Shown here: positions 11,266-22,900 of the stretch, one piece after another
How positions within the stretch are numbered: position 1 is the first letter of the stretch
Layout of the letters: every line of letters begins with the position of its first letter
Assembly (NCBI RefSeq): GCF_964355755.1
Contig: NC_092674.1
Span: 871,001-935,000 of the forward strand
Direction: 5' to 3'
DNA from: Antedon mediterranea
Taxonomy: Eukaryota > Echinodermata > Crinoidea > Comatulida > Antedonidae
Length of the DNA: 64,000 bases
The notes under the pieces: model-generated
The model's input: only the letters and a program-made list of their open reading frames with translations
Databases searched by the model: none
What the model was told of the DNA's origin: nothing
Position numbers and translations under genes: made by a program

Positions 11266-14200
11266 TTACATAACAGAACCCGACTCTACCCTCTCTAACC
11301 TTTCAAAATGTTTTCTTGCATTTTTTATATTGATCAGGGTGGCGGCAGAAGCTGTAGAAAAAGACATAGGTTTCGTTATTCTTCAACGGATCACTTTTGA
11401 AAAGATAAGTACTGCCACTGGTGTGTTTTATTTCATTGGCACAGAAGCTTAAGTAACTTTTACAAGGTATATTTTAATTTTAATTATTGTTCAATTGTAA
11501 GCCCAAATAAACTGTTATAAAAATATAATATTACTAGTCGTCAATGTATAACCAAATGGAGTTGTTTCATTTGGGTAGTAACAATTAACTGACTATAGTT
11601 TAGAAACTATTCTGCCAAAACTTTTAAGAGTGTGAAGTATTGACATGCAATTAATAAATAAAACAACTCATTTAAGTTTAAATTTCATCTTTATCGTAAA
11701 GTTGTAGAGCTACTGTATACATTATGAAGGTCTACAACCATCCGTCTTGCAATACAGATGATATTTAAACGAGTTGTTCTATAGATTACAAACTGTTTTT
11801 ACTTACGTATGGTCGGGTCTGACATGATCACCATTACGTATGTGTTTGATGTAAACACATCAATAAACGATGCAAAGTTACTGTTTCTTACTTCCATACT
11901 TTGAAATGATGCAGCTAACTTACTGCAAAATAAAAAAAAAATTACTGTAAATGGAAAAACGAGAAAAGAGATGCTCTGAAAAATAAGCGTTTTAAACTAT
12001 CACTCTAACTAGCACAAAATGTCTATCTCTTTTCCTCCCACCCCTCAACTTTATACACAATGCTGGATCAACCCCTGAAGTTCAGGTAGATTACATTACT
12101 GTTCTTACCTACAGCTCAGTTTGAATTGTTTAATTATGTTACTGATTTTTTCAAACCGATGTACATCCTTGTGTGGTTTACGCTGGCAATGTGAAATAAC
12201 CTGAAAAAGAACAATATTTTTATTAACACAAGGAAAACAAGATGGCGCAGCTCGCAAGTCAATCAGACGCCGTGTTTAGAAGCCCTAGGGATTAATGAAG
12301 TAACTGACCATCTACTGAAACTACTTGTGGTTATACAGTACGTACCAAGAACGTTGCCCTCTCAAAAAGCAGAACCTCGTCAGCATCAATGATGTCAGCA
12401 AACTTTTGTAAGTTGGTCTCCAACTGCCTTACATTTGGAATTAAAAGATAGACTATACTGCTCCAGGCTTTGTAAAGTGTTTCATCCCATATAGATGTGC
12501 GGAAGCATGTGCATATTAAAGGTTTTGAAAGTCTCTTTAAGTCATCCTCTCGTTCTTTAAAAATCTGAAAAAAAAATATATTTTTATATATTTTTATTCA
12601 ACCTTATTTACAGAGGGCGACTCAAAACAGCTTATGTTGACAATCATAGGCCCTCATGATGAGTTATTAACTGCCTGTGTGTGACAGTGTGTATATTTTA
12701 AAATTGAAAGTAAAGAATTTAACTGTGGCAGTAAGAATAGATAGTACCGTATAGATAGAAAACTAAGCTTGCCTATGTATGCTCCCACATGTAGGTGTGG
12801 TACATATAACATTTATTGAGAGGGATGTTTATTGAACTTTTTATTAGATAAAACTCCTGTTTATGAGGACCCTATTATTTGTATTCATACCACATCTCGT
12901 TGGTCTTCTTGTACAAGATCCATCTTGTGTATGAGACAGAAGATGTTTGCATCTGGTGAGTTCTGCAGGATAGCTTCCAAACATGATTGGTAATAATGCA
13001 TGTCCTTCTCCAGCTCCCTACTCTCAACATCAAAGACATAGATAAGCACCTCTACATTGCGGAATATGTTGTCACGCTGACTGGCAAAGTAATTCTCCAT
13101 AAAGGCTTCTTGGCTACAAGAAAGGTATTATATAACACATAAATAAATTCCTGTCATTTGATTGGACAATTGTGGGACACATGGTGTGTTATAGTACACA
13201 CTATTAAATGGTCATTATTTGTACAATATTAAACAGTAAGTTTTATATTACAGTGTATTGTTATAATAACATACATTGATGTACTAGAGACAGATGCTGG
13301 TATGCAAATAGATGAATTGATTGGCTGTCACAATTGCAGATAGGAAATTATGGAGGAAACTAGTCATATAAGTTCGGGTTTGTCCCGGACTAAGTAAGTA
13401 TTGTTATAGTAAGTAAGTAAAAATGTAGTCAAGAAACTGGAACACTGTGCCAACTTTATTTTACAGTTAGTTAGGTGTAGACAATTAAATAGTTGACTTA
13501 CCCTCCACAGTCCCACAAATTTAATACCAGGTTACCTAGGAAACGTACATGAGAATGCTCAACATCAACTGGAAAAGGAAAAAAACAAATGAATTTAAGT
13601 AAATTTTATTTGCTACTATTAATTTTGATTATTGTGTGTATTTTTGTCCAACATTACATTAGATAAAAACAGTATGGTTTTGCTAAATAAACTTAAAGTG
13701 CCACAGACTTTAAATTCAGATATTAATGATATTTTGGGTAGATTTAATGTCTATAAATCTTGACCGAAATTTGCATTGACCTACTTTTAACGGTATGGCC
13801 GTAATCACCTCTTAATTAGGAACGTTAATATGCCCTCGTACTTTATAAGCGTGACGTCACAGGCAGAAGACGGGGTGTGTTATAAGGCGCAAGATGCAGG
13901 TTAGTTCCTCCTCGCGATCGTCGGTGTTATGGCTGTGACGTCACATACAAATGTCGAAAGGTAACGTTTCGTGACCAAATAACGACACACATATTGCTTT
14001 TTTTTCCATATATATAACAATTTATTATTGAAACTCAATTTAACACAGTATCTACATATATTATTCTTGATACTGATAATAGTAAATGTCGTATTTGTCG
14101 AAAGTGTGGCACTAGCACTTTAAATAAATCTTTACTACAGCAGGTTGTGCCTGACGAATATAACCATTATTACCAGAATTCTTAGGGCAAGTGGCTAACA

Positions 14201-16289
14201 TGGCAGATGATTTGAAATCTAGAGTTCAAACTTACTTGTGGCTCCTAATCTTCTGGTGTCTCTTGCGATGTAATTTGCAAAGATGATAGACCTCATACTG
14301 GTCTTGCCCGACCCACTCTTACCCATTAACAACACCTGTAACAAAACAATCACATTATTAACATGCAAAATAGGTTACAACATAAAAGTTGACTGGGACA
14401 GCAAAGTAGTATCAGGCTTTATTTCTTTCCATTTTATAATTGGTAGTCAAGATGCTTTCTCTAAAACTCTGTCCACACTATCAAACTTTATGTGACAAAA
14501 ATATGTGATGTACCCATATATGGACATGTCATATCACTACCATATTTGGGCAAACTAGTTTGATAGTAGTATATAGACAGATCTTTATAGTCATTCCAAC
14601 ATGCCTGTCCAGGTCTAAAATACAAAACATTATAATTATTAATTATACTGTCATAAGTACAACTGGTCTCTTAAGATTTTTAGATCAGAGTAATTATTAA
14701 TATTCATAAATACAATAAAAATATGTACAATTACATCAAACACATCACAATTTATAAGTATTATTGAAATTATAATTATGCATTCTAAACATTCAACATG
14801 GTATATACAGTATTATAATGGTCAAACAATTGAAACATGCGGTTAATAGCAGCAAGCAATATCCATCAATTCTTAAGCTCTGTTAATTAACACTATCAAA
14901 TTTTATGTGACAAAACAATGTGATGTGCCCATACAGTATATGGACATGATGTCTTTGGGCACATCACACTTTTACATTTCAGGTATAAAAAAAGTGTATT
15001 CTTCCCTGATAAAACCATCCTCCAGAGGAGACTCAACTTATATCAGTTAGTATGGTCCTAACTACTACTAATATAAAGTATACTGACAAATTAATGTTAA
15101 ACTCATCTTTTTGATATGTTATTTAGAAAATTAACTTATGTTTTTACATACATAGGTAAACCACTGGAAAGAAAATACAAATACTTGATAACTTAACCAT
15201 GTAGTAAAAGAACATGCCTGTATACAAATACCAGTGTTATAAAAAGAAAAAAACAAAAACAAAACACAGGGTTGCTTTTGAAACATCAAAATGGTAAATC
15301 TCTTCCAACCTATAAGTACGTACGCCATGCAGCTATTGTTACCTTTTTCTTTCGACTGCCATTTTGGGACCTGCGTCTAGTCTCCATTCTACTCATTGTC
15401 TAGCTTTGCTTTAAAATTTTACTGAAAAAGCATCAAACAGCTACGGTTTATTATAAGACAACACTAAAATCCTTTTTGTGGTGGTATTACATTTGTCTAC
15501 AAATGCAAGAATATGTAGGTTCCTATTGTGCAGTTTATATACAAAAAAATCAAAAAATCTTGGTACTGTTCTATTGCTCTCCTTCAACTAAATGCACATG
15601 CAATGAAATCGTCAAATCTTCCAAAATACATGACAGAAGTAGTAAATTCCTATTGGCTTGTAAATAAAACTAAAGTAATGCAAATAAACTCCTGGTTAAA
15701 TTTGAAATATTAGTAAAGAATGATTATTCAACATCAGACTTAGCTGTCACCTGATAGAAGTGAGTTTTGTGTATGAAATGATTTTTGCCCGGTCATGGGA
15801 GGAAGGTCAACTTGCACAATATCATTATTGTTACAAAAAAGTCATTGTTGAGAAATGAAACATACCAATTAGAGGAAATTATTTGATTAAATGGGCATGG
15901 TAGCAATTTCATTGGCTAATACGGCCCTAATTGTTTGATTAATGATTGGGCGTTTTTTTTTATTATAACAGTTTTGTTTTTCTTTCTGACCTTTTTTTAA
16001 AGCATTGCGGCAAGAATAATGATCAAACAAAACAGTTTGACATAAGTAATTAGATGCAGTCAAGTATTAATAACTTGTATTGTAGCAAAATACACAAAAA
16101 ATTCACAATGAAAACATAGACAAACACTATAATAAATATGATGGAATGATCAACTTCAGTCATCCTTGGACCTTACTTATTAGGCTCTAGCTAGGCTACA
16201 CAGCAGTGCCAGAATTTGTCATGAATAAAACAAAACATGCGAATTGTATAACGGTATATAATATCATTTAAACAAACCTTTTTCTTCAT
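11266..16289 (-). CDS. RRAGA: Rag GTPase, RagA/RagB type, complete
   Basis: Small GTPase of the Gtr1/RagA family. As a heterodimer with RagC/D it recruits mTORC1 to the lysosome in response to amino acids. Coding exons in transcript order: 16278-16289 (MKKK) or 15343-15396, then 14236-14335, 13502-13568, 12891-13113, 12346-12564, 12109-12200, 11807-11922 and 11266-11351. All junctions are GT-AG and the phases close exactly, giving 314 or 318 aa (human RRAGA 313). The P-loop GKSGSGKTS is intact, and switch regions [10 protein letters not shown] and WDCGGQ, base motif HKMD and the C-terminal roadblock domain ending in [15 protein letters not shown] are all visible. The stop is TAA at 11266-11268. 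Identity to the vertebrate protein is very high. Whether the single gene stands for both vertebrate RRAGA and RRAGB cannot be told here. Confidence 0.96.
13138..13205. repeat. Dispersed repeat, inverted copy of 985-1045
   Basis: Contains TTCCTGTCATTTGATTGGAC and then GGGACACATGGTGTG, the complement of the sequence near 985-1045 in the glypican intron. The two copies are about 12 kb apart. Probably a degraded MITE. Confidence 0.5.
13693..14123. mobile_element. MITE in a Rag intron with two CRE-like sites
   Basis: The left end TTAAAGTGCCACAGACTTT and the right end ...GTGTGGCACTAGCACTTTAA form imperfect inverted repeats bounded by TTAA (or TA). The interior holds an inverted pair, GTGACGTCACAGGC (13851) and GGCTGTGACGTCAC (13931), each with a full TGACGTCA palindrome. 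The body is more CpG-rich than its flanks. No coding capacity. Confidence 0.65.
14463..14587. mobile_element. Palindromic MITE, AAGCTCTG family, copy 1
   Basis: Begins AAACTCTGTCCACACTATC and ends near ATAGACAGATCTTT; it has the family's central ATATGGACATG and CATATTTGGGC words. Slightly shortened right arm. Lies in the first Rag intron. Confidence 0.7.
14874..14970. mobile_element. Palindromic MITE, AAGCTCTG family, copy 2 (partial)
   Basis: Has the left end and the TGTGATGTGCCCATA block, and part of the right arm (GGGCACATCACAC). The right terminus is missing. Confidence 0.55.
15343..15421 (-). CDS. RRAGA: Alternative 5' coding exon of the Rag gene
   Basis: Read on the minus strand, an ATG at 15396 opens 18 codons ([18 protein letters not shown]) that end at a GT donor in the same phase as exon 2, so KKK joins [12 protein letters not shown] directly. 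A good acceptor (GCTTTTTCAG) precedes the exon at 15421. If it were spliced after the upstream MKKK exon, the first codon would be TAA; it would then end that frame and allow restart at 15396. It is therefore an alternative rather than an added N-terminus. The basic stretch differs from the short vertebrate RagA leader but recalls the longer N-terminus of RagB. Confidence 0.6.
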
Positions 16290-16803
16290 TTTACAACAGG
16301 AATATTACGAGTGAAATATAGTTTAATTTGCCAAAACGGATTAAGATATAATTTCGGATAAAGTATAATTTCGAAGGTATTCTGATGACTAGGCCTAGCA
16401 CGGGGGCAGGAAAACACAATCCTTCCTTCTATAATCTCACACAGTCAGGTGACCCATTGCTTTGGCTTGATCCATTTACGTGCAGGGAGTTCAATTGCAA
16501 TTAAGAATTAAATCATTTTTAACCAAAATGAAAATAATCAATTTTACATGATTATAATGCTATAAAAAATATATTATATGTAATCACTTGTAAAGGTTTG
16601 TTATTTACATTAATTACATTCGTACCTATCTAGTGAACTTTATTTCAACCTACTAAATAATGGACCATACCGAACTTCGTCGGGGAATCTCCTAAAGAAA
16701 GATGGCGTTAACCAATTCTGTAGAGGAGGTGGCCTAACCAGAAGAAATTAACCGGTTACAAACGTAACAAAAGTTCACGTTTTAAAGATTAAAGCCCGTC
16801 AAA
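16290..16803. promoter_or_regulatory. Divergent promoter region between Rag and DOCK genes
   Basis: The Rag ATG (16289, minus) and the DOCK ATG (16804, plus) are 514 bases apart and head to head. The interval contains AAAGATGGCG (about 16697), which resembles a YY1 site as found near start sites of housekeeping genes, and an ATTAACCGGTTA palindrome (about 16747). No TATA box is obvious at a useful distance. The bidirectional role is inferred from geometry. Confidence 0.5.
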
Positions 16804-16926
16804 ATGGCCGGAAAACAAGGCAGGGCTCATGGAATGCTTCTAAGGAAACACATTAGTGGGAACCATAGTGCTGCTGTGGTCAGGAAAAATGTGTCGGAAG
16901 CAGTTCGGGACAGCAGATTTATCGGG
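16804..16926 (+). CDS. DOCK9: DOCK exon 1a, canonical N-terminus
   Basis: ATG at 16804, in AAAATGGCC context, opens 41 codons ending FIG at a GTGAGT donor, phase 0. The stretch VSEAVR matches the SVSEAVRGS segment of vertebrate DOCK11 and is spliced to [13 protein letters not shown], which matches KVVEPLDYE. This fixes both the start and the junction to exon 2, more than 16 kb downstream. Confidence 0.85.
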
Positions 16927-19900
16927 GTGAGTGTCCGATTTAAGCGTAACGCCCAACCAAAATAAACAACAAACTTCGAAGCCTAGCCTAAGCCTGGCTA
17001 GGATTTGAGTGGGCCGGATGGTTCCCGCATGGAACAGGATTCGGTATCTGTTTTTATGTAATTATTTTAAAGGATGTGTAATTATTGAAAGGATTAACAT
17101 TTATTTATTTAAGAAAACAAAGTTTACCGATACAAATGAAACAGTGAACAAACACATTTCTTAATCTTGATTGATGATCATGAAAATGAGAGAGAGAGAG
17201 AGGATGTGGAGATTGACGGGATAGGCCTAGATACAGTATATTGACTAGTAGTAGGTAGGCCTACAGTTGTTTGTTGTTAATATCATTCTACTTTTAGGCC
17301 TAATATAGCACTAGGCCTATTATGTTTCCTAATCTACGAGACTTTAGTGCAACAACACATACTGTAAAGATTTCATTTTTTAAAAAAGGAAACTGTCAAA
17401 AAAATAAAGGAAACCAGTCGGACAGTAAAAAAATATATATATGAAAAAATGTAATAATTTTAATAATTAAAGAATAATTTACGTTAAAATAAAAATCAGT
17501 TTTCACTACATAAATACAGATTTTCAGTCAGCAGTTTTAATGCCCAGAAAACTGTGTGTTTGTCATGTAATTAATTACCAGAAGTAGTGATTAAAACATT
17601 AGTACAAGAGTTTTATAAATAAAATCTGATGAGAAGGAAGTTCAGATGTCAATTTGTTGATGTGATGGGCATCATTTACTGCCTTATGAAGTGCATATGA
17701 TGATGACTGAATATTTGTACAGGAAGTGTATTAAAAATAATATGGCTATCTAAATAATTGATTAAATTTGTAAGGATAATCTGTGTTATGTAAAGGGTCA
17801 CCTTGCATAGGTTCTGTTTATTCCTGATTGTGAACTACATATTACTACTTATTATAACTGATATTTCTGCACATTTCCTAGCCTAAGGTGTTAATTACAG
17901 GCCATTATAACTTTTGCAGTTCATCAACGAATTACAATTCTATAAATTCAAAATGCTGTATTATGCTGTTTGCATGAGAAGTGACGCTTTTATAATACAA
18001 AAAAAAAAAACTCTTCATTAATTTTAAAACCTGTTTCTCATTTGAAATAATCAATTAACACAACAAATTTATTTCTTAAATTTTGAAAATCAAAAATATA
18101 CCAAGAAAAATTGGTTTCAGTTTGTCAACTTGGTTGTATTGGTCAGACAAAGAGCAATAAAAATACAAATGGATTTAAAATGTTTGATAAATAATCCTTT
18201 GAGAGACCTGATTTATATCATTATTCTTTACTCTTTGTTTTATGTTAATACAATAGCATAGCAATTACTGTTGTAGGATAATAACTTTATTTGGAGATAT
18301 TAAGAAAAAATTGTTAGTGTCAAGAATATTGTGACAAGTTTTTATTACTTAAACCATTTTACTTTTGTATACAATTGTAGTTTTTGTATAACATTTAATA
18401 AACAGACTTTATGTCAATTTAAACAGTACTTTTACAATATTTAGAGCATAATATTTCTCTGAGATGAGCTGTTTCCTGTATGCTTTTGCTACTATTTTAC
18501 AAATGGCTGAACTAACATGTTGTTATGAACAATAATACAATACAAACATGTGACTTCAATTTGCAACAAGTATAATAATCTCCGTAAGTTCAGCAGTGTA
18601 TAGTAGATTTACAAATACAGTAGTTCATCATTGGGATATTTCTAAAAGATAATTTCAAGGAGATAATTTCAAGGAGTGGCATTATTTATTTGGAATGTTT
18701 TGTTTTGAGGTGGACGTCAGTCGATTCTCGGTACTGTATCAGGAATCTGGGAAAACATCACAATGTGTTTAATATGTATACTGTAGTAGTAACCTACCCT
18801 TACATGATACAGGCATCACATGTGATATAAATGAGATGCTGTAATACCAAATATGCCTAAATGATACTTTGGAAAAAGGATTTTTTTTGGATAGTGTGGA
18901 GATGACAATGGGAATCAGGTGTTAACATGATGTTGACACCGGAGAATGGCTAATTCCCAGTGTCATGTACACGTACTGATGATTCTTGTCATTTCATTGT
19001 TATGAGCACTGAGTTTATTTAGTAAAAAGTACACACACCTGTCTCTCTCACCATCAACTTTGGACTACTATTGTAAGTGTGACTTTTTTTGCCCCATGCT
19101 GAGAGAAATGTGGCATTTGTCACCTTGTTTATGATGGAATATTCTTTTAATTGTCAAATTTGGGTATTTATGGATAAATTTAGGGAAAACATACCTCCAA
19201 ACTAAAATTGATCTTTTTTAATAATTTCTTAGATTTTTTTTCTTTCCTAAGGAGTTTTTTTTCATTGAGTCACAGCACAGTCGAAGAATCTGAATATTAA
19301 TTGGACAAAAGCTCATTTGTAATCTTTTGGTCACTGATTGCCATAGTGACTCATTTTGTAATTGGTAATACTCTTGGATTTCAGGATATTCAAATTCAAC
19401 ACTAACTATAACACAGCCTAGAGATTGTGTACATTTCTGTACACAGTGTTTCACTTTTTTGTCATCTGGAATATTTTATCATCAGATCTTCAGTATCCCA
19501 GTTTGCAATTGTTAGTTCATGCACTTTGAATCCCTTTCACCTGTTTCTTCATTTGGTTGTCTTAGAGATGACATCACTAAATAAGGTCAATGATCAACTC
19601 TAGTGCCAACAAATGAAAACATTCACACACATGTACATTACCTTACTGTATATTTTACAGTTAGTTCAAAATACTGGATAAGAACTATATTTTTACATCT
19701 TAATAAAAATAATATTTGTACTTGTATAAAAAAGTATAAATAGTGTAGAATTAAGAATCAAATATCTATTTTTTGGAAGGACGAGTACTTTAATGACCTT
19801 TTCTGTAAATTCATTTTGAATTATTTTAAAGTACTTACAGGTATCTGTAATCTAGATTATGTCTTACTAATTAGTGGTTTTAAGGTTTTAATAAGTAGTT

Positions 19901-22900
19901 AATTTAAGGGTCACTGACCTTTTTTAATTCATGACACATTATTATTACATCAGCAAACATCTTATACTAGCTATTGTACTATTATAGTAGAAAGGCTAGG
20001 AAACCTACTGTATATAAATATGTAGTTCTATTTTGATGATATTGAAAATATGGAATGGTATTGGTAACAATATTTAGGCGATTGGTATTTAACAATATAA
20101 GAATCTTAGGTTTAGGTTGTGTTTCAAGTTAATTTTAATACAATACCGTATTTAGGCTAATTCAGAAACAAAGAGTTTTGTAAATTATCCATTATAATAA
20201 AATAACTTGAGTATCATCACCTACTGTACAACCAGCTAATTTAGACAAATTTAGACTTGATTTATAAGCCATTATTACATAAATAAATTTAACCAACATA
20301 TAAATTAAAAATTGTCTCAAAAATTACAGTACCAGGCCCCTGGGACTACTAATATTACTATTAGTATACCTGGATACAGCAATATCTGTACTGTTTGTTT
20401 GTTTATTTACTTGACGTAGCACTAGACCCACAAGTACATAACAAAATAATAGTGCACTACAAACAAATCAATTCATATCCACTTTGTTCCCATGCATGGT
20501 TTTATGCGTGTCTTGCTATACACGTGGATGGTGCTTTACAATAGGCTTTAGTTGTCTAATCAGTGTTTAGTGTGTTGAGGTTGTAAGTGAGCATTGAACT
20601 GAATGAAAGAAACTAAATAAAATTACAAATACAAGTTGATATTTTAAATCAGTCATCGGTCATTTTTTGGATCAAACACATAATAATAATAATAATATTT
20701 ATTCGGCAAAAGTTCATAAAGTACATTTTACAATTCATCTTGCCAGGAGCAAGTAATACAGTAGGCATGAGCCCAAACAGAAAACTGCTCTTACTCCATC
20801 ATTACTTATAAAATACAAAAATAACAAAACTAAGTAGCACAAATTAAGTCAAAATAAAACAAAACAAAACAAAACAAAGTTATAATGAGATACACCAATT
20901 AAAAATAAGCTGCATTGAATAAACAATATAAACAATTACAACTTAATATTTTGAGATCAAATGTTTGGTGAGTTGGGCTTTAAAGTCTGAAATTGTAGCA
21001 CATTGTTTAATTTCATTGGGAAGTTGCTCCCATAATCTAGGGAAAATAACAAATGATGAATTTATAAATGTATTGGTCTTTGCCTTCCAATGTATTAACC
21101 ACCCTTCACACCTCTCACTTGATCTCACAAACTCATTAAAGGATGAGGGACAGAGGCCATGCATTTTTTTAAAACCTAATGTGAGTCTATACACTTTAAA
21201 TATATCTTCAATACTTAAAATATTTAGAGTCTTTAACCTATATAAATATGAAGTGTCCCAATTTCCTTCTTTTCTGTACATAATTATTCTAGTGGCCTTT
21301 CTCTGAACCCTTTCAAGTCTATACATATGAGAATATGGAAACATTCACTCCTGTATATGGCAGCTAGAAATCAATGAAAAGTTGTGTCTTGATCTAACCG
21401 GGTACCCATTTCATACAACTGGGTGGAGAGAGCCAAATGTAAATAAAGTGTCTTGCCTAAGGATACTGTACAAACAATGTGACGAGAGTTGGATTTGAAC
21501 CACGACCTCACGATCAGTAATCCAACATTCAACACACTGCGCCACACACCCTCACACATGTAATCTTCATAATTAATTAATTAACATCAGTTCTTTTTAA
21601 ATAAAGAATCTCAACGTGTAACTGTTATCCTTTATATTAAGTTGGTAAATGGGTGAATGAATAATTGATTGAATGGATAAATGAATGGCATAATTGATTG
21701 AATGGATAAATGAATGGCATAATCAGAAAACATGTTATATGTTTATTCATTCCACATCACATGAACCTTCTCTTGATATCTTTTGTAGTATGTTTGCTGC
21801 CCTCTACAATTCAATAAAGTATAGCAATAATAACAACTGTAAAAAGTTTAACATTTTACACTTACAGTACTCTACAGTTACATATTATATTATATTACAT
21901 AGCCTATGTAAATACGTGAACGTGATTGGTTGAAACTGCGTCACATGACTACAGCTGCGAGGATCGTAAATCGTATATATCCTCGAGAACGATGATATTG
22001 ACTGAGTAATTTTCGCGTAATTATCGTGTCCCCTGTCATTAATCATATAAATTCTCGAGTTCGATGATATCGACTGTGTAATTTTCTTGTGGAACACAAG
22101 CGTTTGCCGATAAATAAACAAAAGTCATCTACTGGATCTTGAACTCGGGATGGAATTGTCACTCCATCACAAGACGCTTCAACCGCTGCGCCACGGAACT
22201 TGCTTGAAGAAATTAATCTTTTAAACTATTTAAGCTATGCATACATTGCGCCCTCATTTGTTATTAGTCCTCCCTAAATGTGATGAAACACCGTTTGTGA
22301 TTGGTCAAAACTCACGGTAGTAACCTAGTAACTAGTACGCGCTGAACATCCGGCGATTCGGCTCCTCGAAGAGAAGAAGACGAATTGTTTATTCGGCCTA
22401 CCTGATTATAATATTATTATTAATAGGCTTATTGATGGAAATTCTTCTGTTAATTTAAACAACCTAGGCCTAAGTGAATATTTTATTGCCAAGGAATCAT
22501 TAATTAGTAATTATCTGTATATTATTCTTCGCAAGGTAAGGTGTCTAGGCAGGCTTGTTTACATACAATACAAATACTATAGGAGGCCTAGCCTAGCTTC
22601 ACCCAACCCAGCAGACTTGTTCTTGGCTATATATAATATAACAGATATCGCCTTTTATATCGGTTAAATGGCACTTCGGGAAATATATATTCCCTCGAAC
22701 TTAATATCATTCCCTCGGGGATGTCAAATCTTATATTTAACCTCTAAGCAGTCAATATCTGTATAACATAATTGTTTTTAAAAAATGATATTCGAATGCA
22801 TACCAATTAGCAAGGGCCATGGATGTAGTGTGAAGAGTAATTACATACACATTTTGTATGTTTATAATATATAGAAGGTTATTGTACCAAGCAACAAGTA

